The notes beneath the pieces are model-generated. The model was not told the origin of the DNA. It searched no databases and saw only the letters and a program-made list of their open reading frames with translations. A stretch of DNA of 64,000 nt from Typhlomys cinereus (Eukaryota; Chordata; Mammalia; Rodentia; Platacanthomyidae): NCBI GenBank assembly GCA_023101885.1, contig JALPQD010000223.1:3619567-3683566 (forward strand), read 5' to 3'. Positions 35,373 to 46,055 of the stretch are shown here, piece after piece; positions within the stretch are counted from its first letter, which is position 1, and the number at the start of each line of letters is the position of its first letter. The translations under genes and the position numbers were made by a program.

Positions 35373-36437
35373 TTATACTTCCCTTCTGCCCTCCTGGATA
35401 CGCTTGTTCTTTTCTTCAAGCTTGAGTATCAGTTCTAGGATTTTTTGAAGGCCTGGTTTGGTAGACATGTATCCCTTCAAGTTGTCTTTGTGTTGGAAAA
35501 CTTTTCTTTCTCCCTCAATCATGACAGATAGTTTTGCCGGGTATATCAGTCTGGGTTGGCATTTTTGCTCATTTAATACTTGAAGTATGTCTCTCCAAGC
35601 TCTTCTTGCTTTTACTGTTTCCATTGAGTAGTCATTTGTTATTCTAATAGGTTTACCTTTAAAAGTGAGTTGCTTTTTTTCTCTTGAAGCTCTCAGCACC
35701 TTTTCTTTGTCTTGAATGTGGAGTGTTTTGACTATTATTTGCCGTGGCGATTTTCTATTTTGGTCGTATCTGTTTGGAGTGCAAAATGCCTCTTGTATTT
35801 GGATAGGCCTCTCATTCTTTAATTGTGGGAAGTTTTCATTTATGATGAATTGAAATATTTCCTCAGGTGTGGTATTTTGGGATTCTTGTTATGGTATTCC
35901 ATGAATGCGCATGTTAGGCTTCTTCAGGGTGTCCCATATCTCTTGAATGTTCCTCTCAAGTATCTTTTTGGCTTTAACAATCTCTTCCATTGAGCTGGTT
36001 AATTCTCCCACTTTGTCTTCAAGATCTGAAATTCTATTTTCTGCCTCATTTGTTCTGCTGATAAGACTCTCTGTTGAGTTTTGGGTTGAAGATAACTTGT
36101 CTTTTAGTTCCATTTTAAACTCTGCCTGAGACTGTTTTAATTGCTCCATACCTATTTTTGTTTCTTGAACTGTTTTTCTCAACTCCTCCAAGTGCCTGTT
36201 GTGTTCCTGTTCAAAGTGGTTGATTCGGTTGTTTAACTCTTCTCGGATTTCCTCTTTCATAGTATTAATCATGGTAAGGATCATACTCTGAAAGTCGTTA
36301 TGTTGGGTCTGGCTTTCATGGCGATTTTCTGTGGATTTGTTCTGGTCGGAATCCCTCATTATGGGATTGATTCTTTTGGCAGGAGATTGGTCTTTTTGGG
36401 TTTTGTTTCTCGTGGATCTGCACTTTGACTTGTACAT
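35373..36437 (-). pseudogene. L1 ORF1 with a single nonsense codon
   Basis: ORF1p is the trimeric nucleic-acid chaperone that coats L1 RNA. The ATG at 36437 opens a 354-codon frame, typical ORF1 length. A basic N-terminus (MYKSKCRSTRNKTQK) is followed by a long heptad-rich coiled coil (about residues 55-155, with NRHLEELRKTVQETKIGMEQL), the RRM region starting near MRIHGIP, and the C-terminal domain (PIRITNDYS, RRAWRDILQVL). The only lesion is TAA at 35889-35891 (codon 183; element 1 has GAA there). The frame resumes in register and ends at 35373. The spacing to ORF2 is 57 bp. Confidence 0.93.
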
Positions 36438-37314
36438 TGTTGTTTTGTTTTTTAGGACTTTTCAGTTTCTGTGTGTTTTTCACTGAATCCACAGTATTGT
36501 TACGCTTGCCAGTTATTACTAGTGCTTGCCTTGGATTGGGTATGTCTGTGTGTTGTTAGTATTATATCCTAGATGAGGCTACTAGGCTGTTAGTACGTCA
36601 GTTAAGTCAGGTTATGTTACCAGGGGGTGAGTATTAGTTTGGTAGTGCACTTTTACGATTTAGTTTCTTGACGAAATGTGGGGGTGAGTGGTGTACTCCC
36701 TGGAGTTGTATGTTGTGGGGTGGCTGTATGAGAAAGTTAATCTACAGCATTGATACTTTAAAGGATCAGTAAGGTGAAAAGAAAAAGTTTACTTATCTTT
36801 GGGCTGGATGAGAAGAAACTCGCCCACGTGATATAATGATTGTAGTGGAGTCCAGATGTATGGCCTGTGCTCCCTTTGTTCCTTAGAATTTTGCTTGAGT
36901 TTCCTTTGGGCTCTATTGAATTCTGAGTAGCAGTGTGTCTTCCGTGGACCACGTGCGTAGGTCCCCGGTGGGCCAGAGAGGCAGAGGGTCTGATGTTGAT
37001 GGCAGAGTTCTTCACCTGCGATCTGGGAAGGTGGGCGCGGAGAGGGGCGGGGCCGGGGCAAAGCCGGCTGCGCAGTGCGGTGCTGCTGGCTGGGCGGCTC
37101 CCAGGTGGGGGGCGGGGTGGGGCTGGGCTGGGCTCTTTTGCTCCTTGGCTCAATGGCAGAATTCTCACCTGGGATCCAGGGGGGTGGCTAGGCGCACGGG
37201 GCAGGAGGGTGCGAGGGGCTTGGGTCCAGGGCGGGGCCCAGTCTAAGTTGCAGTCGGCCTGGGTGCTCGCCGCCGGGACGCGTGGGGCTCTGGGGTGGGT
37301 GGGGGCTGGGCTGA
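36438..37314 (-). promoter_or_regulatory. L1 5'UTR / internal promoter with repeated GC-rich unit
   Basis: This 877-bp region precedes ORF1. Its distal third (36990-37314) is GC- and CpG-rich, unlike almost everything else in the window. Two similar units can be aligned from ggcagagttcttcacctgc (37001) and ggcagaattctcacctggg (37155), about 154 bp apart. They share gggcggggcc and end in ggggctgggctg. This resembles the tandem monomer organisation of murine L1 promoters. The second unit ends at the 5' end of the element. Confidence 0.75.
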
Positions 37315-37327
37315 AACATTTAGTCTT
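37315..37327. repeat. Right target-site duplication of L1 element 2
   Basis: aacatttagtctt, identical to 30424-30436. Confidence 0.9.
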
Positions 37328-40300
37328 AAGTGGAACATCCAGCCATCACAGAAGAGGCAACAGAAAGAACACTTGAACCATCCTCAATCTTAAGCAAAGG
37401 ACACATACCAAAATCACTGGAGGGAGATACACAGAACCATGGTCACACAAGATGCCAAGAATTAATGAAGATTGAGAATTTCAGTCTTCAATATTACATA
37501 TGCTAAGGAGCCTCTAAAAAAAAAGAAAAGAATGTTAAGAATCAGAAGATAGGAAAAGGGTCATGAAATCCTATACTGGTAATCACAAGCCCACAACAGG
37601 GATGACTGACACACCTATAAACCACTTGTATGACCAGTGATCAGCTATGAGCTGATGATAAGAATCCCACAAGGGTCTACAAAGTTTTGATAAACAATGG
37701 GCCTTGCACAGATTTGAAGGGTGGACAAATATATCTAGTGTTAACATGGAGGAACCCACCAGGCTCCAAACCCCAGAATCCACAGGAGACCTTGGTTGAA
37801 CCCAGTATATACAAAACAAAACAAACAAAACAAAACAAAACAAAACATATGACTTGAATATGGAAGGAAGACTAGAAGTGGGGAGGAAGGGAAATAGAGG
37901 ACAACAGGAGAGGGTAAATGGAAGGTTCTGTATATGTGCATGATAATATCAAGAAGCAAAATCCAAGAAAAAATAGAAGTGAGGAAAAAGTAGTCATCCC
38001 TTTAGTCACAGAGTTTTTCGAAAATACCCAGTCACGTTCCCATCAGCAGTGCGTGAGCATTAAGCTGCCTGCACCTTTGCCGATAGTTGATATGCTCAGT
38101 CTTCTTACTACAGAAATAAAATGATAGCAATTTAGAGACAGAGTAGTGCATGAAAGCAAGTTCATGCTCCAGCATGGTGACTTGGTGTGGCCTTATCTAG
38201 CAGGAAGGAGTGAGGCTAGTGTGGGTGGGGTTCCTTGGGCCAGTCAGCACTTGGCCTTCTCTACTCACACCATGTAGGGTCCTTGTTGCTGCCTCACCTG
38301 TACATCTAGCTTTGTTCTAAGAAGAAATCTGACAATTCATATAACTGAAACCCAATTGCGATCCAGCATGCTAGTCTAACTTCTGAATAACAGCCAAGAT
38401 AAAGTGAGCATTTTGAGAGTTTCCTAATAGCAAGTTTGGGCCCTGATAACTCATTCATATTCATCACCCCCAGAATCCCTCAAACTCCACCTCATTTCCA
38501 ACACAACTACAAAAAGTTAGACTTCCTATTCAAAAAGTTTTTCTTCAATGCTTCTACGTTTGAAAATTTCAATAACAAATAAAAATATAAAAATTATCAT
38601 AATCAATATATAAAATAAAGTTTAAAAACAAACTAAAGAAAAATAATAGCAACATACAAGATGATTAGCTGTAATCACTGCGTATTTTGTTCAAATAATC
38701 TATGTAATTTACCTGGGAGAAAAAAAAGCTAACACACAAGAAGAAAATCAAGCTCACCAAAAAAAAAAAAAGATGATAAAACCAAAATAAATTCAATTTT
38801 CAATTTTTTTGAAATAAAAAAATAAATTATACTCAGGAAATAAGTTATCAGAAACTTTACAATGCCAGAACATAATTTTTAGAAAAATCAGGACAAAAAG
38901 GACATGGATGCAATATAGCTTCAAGGACTCATTTAATGAAAAATGTGGGAGAATATGTTCAACATAGCTTCTCTACATTTTCCTCAAAGCACTAATCCTT
39001 AATTATAAAGAAATTTGAACTTAATAATTGACAAAAATATTTGGCAATAATAGGATACTAGAAATATTCTGATTATCTTGCAATAGGAAAACATTTAAAA
39101 TTGTACTTATAATTTTTCATAGAATAGTATTAAACCATTATTATTATGCAAAAATAAATATAAATATTTATGAAATTGAGGCTTCAATTGCATTGAAGCT
39201 ATAATTGCATTATATAAAGAAGTTGACAGTTTGATTCACTGATACATTGTAGTATTTTTCCCCTTTCATATTAATTTGTAGTCACATGTTATAGGATTTC
39301 CAGGTCAATCACAAGTGTGTATATGATGAACTCATACACCACTGGATTTTCTCACTGTCACTGCATGGTGACTCTGAAACATATGGTGATAAGACATAAG
39401 GAAACCCAGGTGAATCCCCAGGATGGATGCAAAAGCAAAACAAGGTAATGTACTAGAACATTGCTCATAATCTGAAAGTCTTGAAATAAAAACCAATATC
39501 ATTACCCTCAAGTCTTATTTTAAGCTATGATTTGAGATTTTCAATAAAAATTTGTATTAAACTTATTTTTCCTCATGAGACTTTATCATGTTTATTTTAT
39601 GTATTACAAGGCAAGTCTCTTGAATGCAAGGAAAACAGCCTGTGTAGACACTTCTTTGATCTGTGAAGTGAGAAATGTGTAAGATAGCTCCTAAAATGTC
39701 TTCTTGCTGACAATGTCAGCAAGATGTGATTCAGACAGGAAAAGCAGTGGAAATGAGTAGCTTGGAGAAAAGCCAGACAATCAGAAGGTCTAGTCAGAAG
39801 TTTGCTCCCTGATTTCCTGGTAAAAAAACCCTGTAACTCTGTGAATGAAGTTTGTACGATTGTAGAAGATGAGCAATAGAAATATCTCTTTTAACACAGC
39901 ACTTACATTGTATTAAGTATGTGGGAAGATACTGCAAATGATACTCTATTTCCTACATAGAACTTGAGTATCTGCATTTCGATGTCTCTAGGGGTATAGA
40001 CTGTGTGCTGAAATCAGCCCATGAAGTGCTGAGGGATTACTCTGTTCTTTTTATCCTATTCAGAGCTATCATGAACATCTCATGTGCCAGCACTGCACTG
40101 TAAAGTTTAGAAACTTCATGAGAAATAGTCTTTTTGAATCATAAAGATTCAGAAAAATATTTTGAGCTTATGGCCCAGGTTATGAGTAATCATCAAGTTA
40201 TAAATGACACATAGATATTCTGCAAATTATCTGCATCTAGCAGAAATTATGAATATATATTTTGTCATGCATATTTAAAAGTATTGTTACATAAGAAATA

Positions 40301-40565
40301 AAGGCACATTGCAACTTGGGGTTAGGATCATCATCAATAAGAAATGGTTCAATACTCATTAATAATGATGAATTTTTATTCATTCTCTGAGACCTGCTGA
40401 CATGCTTGCTTTTATGGAAACCTTTCCATGTGATTTAGTCAAATAATGAGGAACTTTCCTCTCATTCAAAATACAGAGATAGAAATCATAGAAAATACTG
40501 GGTAGAGAAATTGCATAGAAGCTGAATGTGAATTAATCTTTTACATAGTTTCTTTAAAGATTCTT
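37328..40565. other. AT-rich unassigned sequence
   Basis: No gene is seen. A (CAAAA)n run is at 37811-37847. The 38530-39330 part is very AT-rich with poly(A) runs. The remaining short frames have no motifs. Confidence 0.4.
37811..37847. repeat. (CAAAA)n tract
   Basis: Repeats of acaaa/acaaaa, probably a degenerate poly(A) tail of an old retroposon. Confidence 0.9.
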
Positions 40566-40569
40566 TTAC

Positions 40570-40802
40570 ATTTTTTAATCTTAGAGAATAGATAATGAGA
40601 GAGAGAAAGAAAAAGAGAGGAGAGAGACAGAGAGACAGAGAGAGACAGAGAGAGAACATGCCATCATGGTGCATGGGTGGAAGTCATAGTATACCTCTCA
40701 GAAGTTAGTTCTCTCCTTCTACCACATGGGTTTCTGGGAATCAAACACAAGTTGCCAAGTTTTGAAGTAGGTGAGTTACCCACTGTGCTATTTTGCCAGC
40801 CC
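40570..40802 (-). mobile_element. B3-like SINE
   Basis: The minus strand begins gggctggcaaaatagcacagtgggtaa, continues with acttgtgtttgattcccag and acccatgtggtagaaggagagaact, and ends in a GA-rich (plus-strand) tract at 40588-40655. It is more diverged than the 20.3-kb copy. Confidence 0.75.
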
Positions 40803-40804
40803 AT

Positions 40805-41480
40805 ACAGTAACATTTAAATCTCCAGCTTTGTTGCATTTGGTATACTAAGAGGCTTAGAAAAGATCAGACTTCTATGTGAGCACCGTGTTGGTTATATTC
40901 AAGCACTTTCAGTACACATCTTGGTGCGCAGCACCTGTGGACTTTTGGCTACAGATTAGACTCAGGATCTTGAGAAATAACTTCACCATCATGAGCTGCC
41001 AAGTTCTTGTTTGAGGTGAGTCCTGTGTGTGCAGAATGACTATCCTGCTTTGAGTCCTGCATATTCACTTCTGACAAGAGGAAGAACACTGGGACAGGGA
41101 GCTGACTTCACTCACTGGGCACCCAGTGTCCCAGGTGCACTGTGGGGAGGAAACCTCAGATTAAAAGGTTGCCATCCTTTCCCTCCAGACTATCTTTCTC
41201 CTCAGTCCCAACTAACGTGGCAGCTGTGCTGTCTGGAGGCTCATGATTTGGTCAAGATCTCACTGCTAGTGTGAGGCAGAAGTCAGAAGGATAGACTCTG
41301 GGCAAAGTCCTTTTGCTTGCTTTGCAGAGCCCCTAGGACTATATACTATATGTCCCACACAGGAACTGATCACATTCCCTGGGGGGACTGGGCTGTGGAG
41401 GTCTATCACCACTGCACAATGTGAACCTGCATATAATTGTTCCATGGGACTTCTTGAGCACAGAGTTGATTTTTTAAAAA
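40805..41480. other. Unassigned sequence
   Basis: No gene or recognised repeat. Confidence 0.4.
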
Positions 41481-41482
41481 AA

Positions 41483-41485
<3 letters not shown>

Positions 41486-41528
<43 letters not shown>

Positions 41529-41542
41529 CGCGCGTGTGTGTG
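41486..41542. repeat. (GT)n(CG)n(GT)n tract
   Basis: About 17 GT units lead into (CG)7 (41521-41534) and then further GT units. Every step alternates purine and pyrimidine. Confidence 0.95.
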
Positions 41543-41780
41543 GTATGTGTAAGTATGTGTGCGCTTGTGCATTAGAGGGCACTGTGTGTGCCTATGGAGA
41601 CCCAAGGGTAACTACAGGAATCATCCTGGATTGCTTCTACTTCCTTTTGGCTTTACTCTTGGATTTTCCAGGCTCTACTTTCCAAGGCTAGAAGTTCAGG
41701 CCCCTTGTCATTTCTGTTTGGCATTTTTACATGGGATTCAGGATCTGAACTCAGGTCCCTCTAGAGCATAAAGTATTAAG
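41543..41780 (-). mobile_element. Older B2-like SINE, head missing
   Basis: The body blocks (agagggcactgtgtgtgcctatgg, cctatggagacccaaggg, ggattttccaggctc, ggcatttttacatgggattc, gatctgaactcagg) match the reverse complement of the 52329 copy. The tRNA-like head is lost after ggtccctctagagc. The (GT)n before it is the element's tail. Confidence 0.75.
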
Positions 41781-42039
41781 GGAACTGAAGAATCCCTCAA
41801 GAATAGCTGTATCCATAATGTGGAATGCAGGTGTTTGTTACACAAATACCTCACAACAGTTGTAGTTAGAACCATTTCTTTTCAACACTTTCTTACAATG
41901 GAATTAGGGATACGGAGTAAGCCACTTTGTACTTTCTACCATAGGACAATATGAGTGGTGGAGTGTAAGGAGGTAGCTAGAGATATGGGCTTACATTCAG
42001 AAACTTCAAGACCTGAGGTAGTGTACTGATTACTCTTCT

Positions 42040-42345
42040 CTGTTGCTGGAGACAGTACTCATATACAACTTAAAAAAGAAAAGGCAATTTTTTCAGCTTA
42101 TGGTTCTAGAGGAGAGATATGATCCACTATGGCAGAAAAGGCATGGCTGCCTGACAGAAGCTGGAAGTGGCCTAAGTCGTGTCCATCACAGAGGCTGAGA
42201 GCTGCAAACCGCCAGAGCTGATTAACTGAAGCAAGACAGGGATGACCAACCTCAAGACCCACCACACCTTGAAACTGCCTTCCTCCAGCAACACTCCACC
42301 TCCGAAAGGTGCCACAATTACCTAGTTGATCTCCCAACACTGCTC
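42040..42345 (-). mobile_element. MaLR LTR
   Basis: The minus strand reads ctaggtaattgtggcacctttcggaggtggag, cttgaggttggtcatccc, catgccttttctgcc, gaaccataagctgaaaa, ttttttaagttg..agcaacagag: the usual order of a rodent MaLR (MT/ORR/MLT-like) LTR. Confidence 0.7.
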
Positions 42346-42354
42346 GCTGAATGT

Positions 42355-42760
42355 TGCAGGGTCACTCTCCAGGAGTCCGTATGTATCCAGGTTTTTGTGT
42401 TCGGAGTTGAAGATTGAAACCAGAATACATGTAGAAGGCAGAGTTTATTAGAGGAGAGAAAGAACAAAACTCGTGGACTCCGGAAGTGGAGTACCATGAG
42501 GGAGAAGGGTGCCCTGGAGATCTCATGACTTCAGGCATAGAATCCATGGAGGGCAAAGAGCTAGAAAAGTTCTCATGAACTCCAGACATGGAGTGCGATG
42601 AGGGCAGGCACCAAAGATGGCCGCCAGGGTAAGGCATATTTATATACCTAGTCAAGTGTGTGTGGGGGTGTAAGATGGCTTTCCTCATTGTTTAGGTTCT
42701 ATTGGGGCCCAACCCAGTTGATCTTGTGCCCACCTCATGGAGAACTAATCTCCGTAACCT
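42355..42760 (-). repeat. Solo LTR, copy A of a repeated LTR family
   Basis: On the minus strand: gatcaactgggttgggcc, a TATA-like tatataaatatgcc, a transcript-start region with ggcggccatcttt, three imperfect tandem units of about 50 bp, and a poly(A) signal ctctaataaactctgc. It aligns with the plus-strand LTR at 43970-44450. The boundaries are approximate and no duplication was found. Confidence 0.65.
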
Positions 42761-43150
42761 TTCACAGAGGGTTGGGAGAAGGCAGCAAAGAGTGTGTTCT
42801 TTCAGGGTAATCCCAGCAGTGGGGGCAAACCTTCCAAAACCTTCAGAGACCATCCGAGCGTGGATGCTCTAAAAGTGCACAACCATAATCGTCCCAAACA
42901 ACTGAGATTCAAGCACACGAGCCTGTGGAGGAATAATTCACATTTCATGTTACGACAGGTAGCTTACTTAAAATTTTGCACTTTTATTTCTATTAACATA
43001 AAAGAGGTAAAGTATGGCCAGAGGAGACAACGAACTCCCAATCTCTTTAGAAAACAAAGTTCTTGCCAAAGATTAAGAATGTTCTGGAAGGAAGGGCTGG
43101 TGTTTACACTTTCCCTGCTCTGCAAAACTTAAGAAGACTATGGTGAGAAT
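42761..43150. other. Unassigned sequence between LTRs
   Basis: Contains a 112-codon plus-strand frame (42794-43132) with no recognisable motif. It could be internal retroviral sequence but cannot be assigned. Confidence 0.3.
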
Positions 43151-43154
43151 AATG

Positions 43155-43335
43155 ATGATGCCTAGCATTTATCTAGTTCCTTTCACTTAAGAGCTTGGAA
43201 TGCTTCTCAGACATTATCTCATTAATTTGCAAATCATCCTTGGGAGTTAGGTAGGAAGGAAGCCAGACAAACGTTTCTAGCTTACTCTTTCACTAAAAAG
43301 CCAAAGACTAAAATAGTCACTTTCCAAGTCAGCAC
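43155..43335 (-). mobile_element. MIR element
   Basis: gatgcctagcatttatctag..cacttaagagcttgg..cattatctcattaattt..gggagttaggtagg is the reverse complement of the MIR 3' half. Confidence 0.6.
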
Positions 43336-43479
43336 AATTTCTGTGCAAATGGCACTGTTCCTGAAGTCAACAATATGGAAAGTCCACATTCAGATTCTCC
43401 ATGCCTTTAAAATATTACAAACTTTTCCAAAGCCGTCATTATAAGAACAGTCCTAGATTCTTTAAAAAATGAAAGTTTT

Positions 43480-43770
43480 GGGGGCTGGAGAGGTGGCCCA
43501 GGGATTAAGCCTCTGCCTTGCAGGTGGAAGGTCCTGAGTTCGGATCCTAGACCCCACGTATAGACGCCAGGCGGAAGCGGGGGCGGCCTGCGTTTCTGGT
43601 CCTGGTAGGGCGGAGCCTGTGAATCCCGGGGCAGAAGGAGGTGGAGGCGTCCATGGGTGGTTCAGGAGTTCGTCCGTGGTTCTACACACACACACGCACA
43701 CACAAACACACGCGCGTATGCACACACACATACGCACATGCGCACAGTTGAATAAATAATAATAATAATA
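43480..43770 (+). mobile_element. Young tRNA-derived B2-like SINE with CA-rich tail
   Basis: It starts gggggctggagaggtggccc, has a B box ggtcctgagttcggatcc and the same body as the 22846 copy, a CA tail interrupted by gcgcg, and ends gttgaataaataataataat. A perfect 16-bp duplication aaaaaatgaaagtttt flanks it (43464-43479 and 43771-43786), showing a recent L1-mediated insertion. Confidence 0.93.
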
Positions 43771-43969
43771 AAAAAATGAAAGTTTTCATGAGTTTTTCTT
43801 TCAGATGTGGGGTGGACTCCCAGTAAAATTGGGACCTACTTTTAGAATTGGTTAGGCAGTTGTAGGGTCTCTGAAAATCCCTAAAGGTCATCCCCAGGAC
43901 TGGGATTACCCTGAAAGATCACATCCTATTTTAATCCTCCAGAGATAAGATCACTAACTTCCCCCAACC

Positions 43970-44450
43970 CTGGGTTAGGGAAAAGATCTGGAGGTTAGTT
44001 CTCCTTTGTAGATAAGGTTGGGCACTAGATCAACTGGGTTTGGCCTCAGTATGAACAGACCAATGAGATGTAGAGGACCAAAAGCTCCATTCAGGTTTGC
44101 AGAAACTGGAGCTAACCATTGAGGAAAAGCCTCTTTTCCTGGGCCTTCCTGACACTATAAATAACCCTGAATCTGGCAGCCATCTTTAACTTCCTTACCC
44201 CTCATGGGACTCCATGACTAGAGTCTAGTGAGTTCCTTTTACTGTCTTCCCCTTGCCCCGATGGAATCCATATCTGGAATCCATGAGTTCTCCAGGGCTC
44301 TCTTGCCCCTCACAGATTCACTTCCATGAGTTAGTTCCATTCTTTCTTTCCTCTAATAAACTCTGCTTTAATTCTCTATGCACGCTCTGTTTTCACATGA
44401 CTCCCGAACTCCATGAATCAAATTTTCTCCCTGAATGTGACAATATTTGG
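43970..44450 (+). repeat. Solo LTR, copy B of the repeated LTR family
   Basis: It aligns with the reverse complement of 42355-42760: gatcaactgggtttggcc near 44029, tataaataacc near 44156, gcagccatcttt near 44178, three imperfect units of about 50 bp (starting near 44209, 44262 and 44316), and ctctaataaactctgc near 44353. It is in the opposite orientation to copy A. Confidence 0.65.
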
Positions 44451-44659
44451 AGTATGACTGTGGTTTGATAGCTGTTGAGACATCATTAAGCTAAGGAATT
44501 ATGAGATGCACAAGTTACACAACATACATGAAATAAGGCACAAAGTCAATGTGATCTAATCACTGCAACTGAAGACAGTACAGATCTAAAGAAAGAAGTC
44601 ACAATGAGACAACAGTATGGAGAAAGGAAGTAGCATTTGTCAGTGACTGTCTCAGTATT

Positions 44660-45030
44660 CTTCCTTGCTGCTGCAAGACAACGCTCATGCAAAACTTAAT
44701 GGAGAAAGGGAATTGCCAACATCTCTATGGAAGGGGAAAGAAATCTCAAGGAGCCCTGGGAAAATGATAAGGGTCTGTGTTGATGGGATGCTCTCCTCAA
44801 TGATATACCCACTACTGTATGATCCGTGCTCAGCAAGTCCTCAGGCACATACCATCAAAGACAACTCAGATATAATCCAGCAGGCCACTTATACAAAAAA
44901 ACAAAACAGGAAGGAGAATTGTAGGAAAGAGAATGGGTATAATAGAGAGAAGAGAGGGAAGGGATTGGGGATTATGCTGTGAAAATATTTCAGATTCACT
45001 ATATTCAAGTATGAAACACTAATAATAATA
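44660..45030 (+). mobile_element. Lx-type L1 3' end
   Basis: tgctgctgcaagacaacgc, tcctcaatgatatacccact, a purine-rich segment (44905-44965) and the tail tattcaagtatgaaacactaataataa match the 14905 copy in order. Confidence 0.65.
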
Positions 45031-45049
45031 TAAAAAAGACCTAAAGAAA

Positions 45050-45365
45050 AGGATGCGTGGATTACAGTTCCAGAGGCAAGATTTAGTCCATTATAATGGG
45101 AATCCCGTAGCAGAAGGCTGGTTTAGAGGAAGAAGCAGGGGGCAGGTTCAGGTCACTGTTGCTTTTAGGAAGTCAGAGTGGAACTGAAGACTAAGGTTCC
45201 CAGGAGAACTATTTTAGCACAGCCTTCACAGGATAGTGCTCCCAGTGACCTAACTTCTACTTGTTACTCTTGACATTCCCACTGCCATGTTTGAAACTAT
45301 GTATTAAACTCAGGAAGCTTTGGGGGGCACTGTTAAGTTTTACCCAAATTATAGCATCATAAAGT
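45050..45365 (-). mobile_element. MaLR LTR fragment
   Basis: Reverse-complement MaLR blocks: ccagaggcaagatttagtcc near the left end, and gtgacctaacttctac followed by a ttaaactcaggaagctttgggggg start-type segment at the right. Confidence 0.55.
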
Positions 45366-45479
45366 ATATATATGTGCATGTGTGTACATGTGTGTGTTAT
45401 AGTCACTCTAATTTTGATGTGAGATGATATTTTGACACCACTAACTTAAGAGTGAAAGAGCTACTTATTTGACTTTACA

Positions 45480-46055
45480 TTTCAAAGAGAATATAATCCA
45501 TTTGTATGTGGAATCAAATAGCAGAAGGCATGATAAAGGTAGAAGCAGAAAGTCGCCACAGGAGAATGCTGACAGCATTTGTCACCGTTATCATCAGTAA
45601 AGCAGAGAACAACAGCAAACTAAAAGAAATTCTTCAAAATGAAATTTAGAATTACAGTTTGACCCAATGCGATGGCTGATTACAAAAGGGTTCTAGTTTC
45701 TGTATATGTATGTGACCCTCTCAGGGTATATGTCTCTATGGTAGAATTTTTAAATTTTTCATTATCATTTTATATTTCAAACAATTCAATAAATATTACA
45801 TACCTCTAATATATATATTGCCATGTTGCCAGGTATCCTTAAAATAAAAAATGTAGTGAAGTACAAAATAAAAGCAAACTGAGAGCAATCAGAGACCCTC
45901 CTCCAAACCTCAAGACTGGTCCCTGTGGCTTGTCCTCCTCCATCAAGATTCTACCTCTTAAAGATTGCATGAGCTTTAATGCCATGTAAGGATTCAATCA
46001 CAAGAGCCTGTGGTGGGGGTCAGCTCACATTCAAACCATAACATTCTGACCTTTG
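45480..46055 (-). mobile_element. MaLR LTR, interrupted
   Basis: The LTR start is at the right end (minus strand tgttatggtttgaatgtgagctg, about 46055 downward) followed by ggtagaatcttgatggagg. The distal half reappears at about 45480-45625. The intervening AT-rich insert (about 45635-45880) is bounded by similar agcaaact sequences and is of unknown family. Confidence 0.6.

Larger units (their letters stand above)
30437..37314 (-). mobile_element. Full-length LINE-1 (element 2)
   Basis: A 6.88-kb L1 with poly(A) tail (plus-strand T run from 30437), 3'UTR, ORF2, ORF1 and a GC-rich 5'UTR. It is bounded by perfect 13-bp duplications (30424-30436 and 37315-37327). In the L1 sense the insertion junction is ..cactt/aagact, an L1-endonuclease-type TT/AAgA site. 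ORF1 has one nonsense change. ORF2 has two frameshifts and one nonsense change. Compared with element 1 it is much younger. It cannot retrotranspose autonomously as read here, but its promoter may be intact. It lies in sense orientation within the putative large intron of the candidate minus-strand gene. Confidence 0.96.

Noticed and set aside
36933..37376. 147-codon plus-strand frame and other frames opposite the L1 5'UTR
   Set aside because: GC-rich antisense of the L1 promoter region; it crosses the L1/flank boundary and has no motif.
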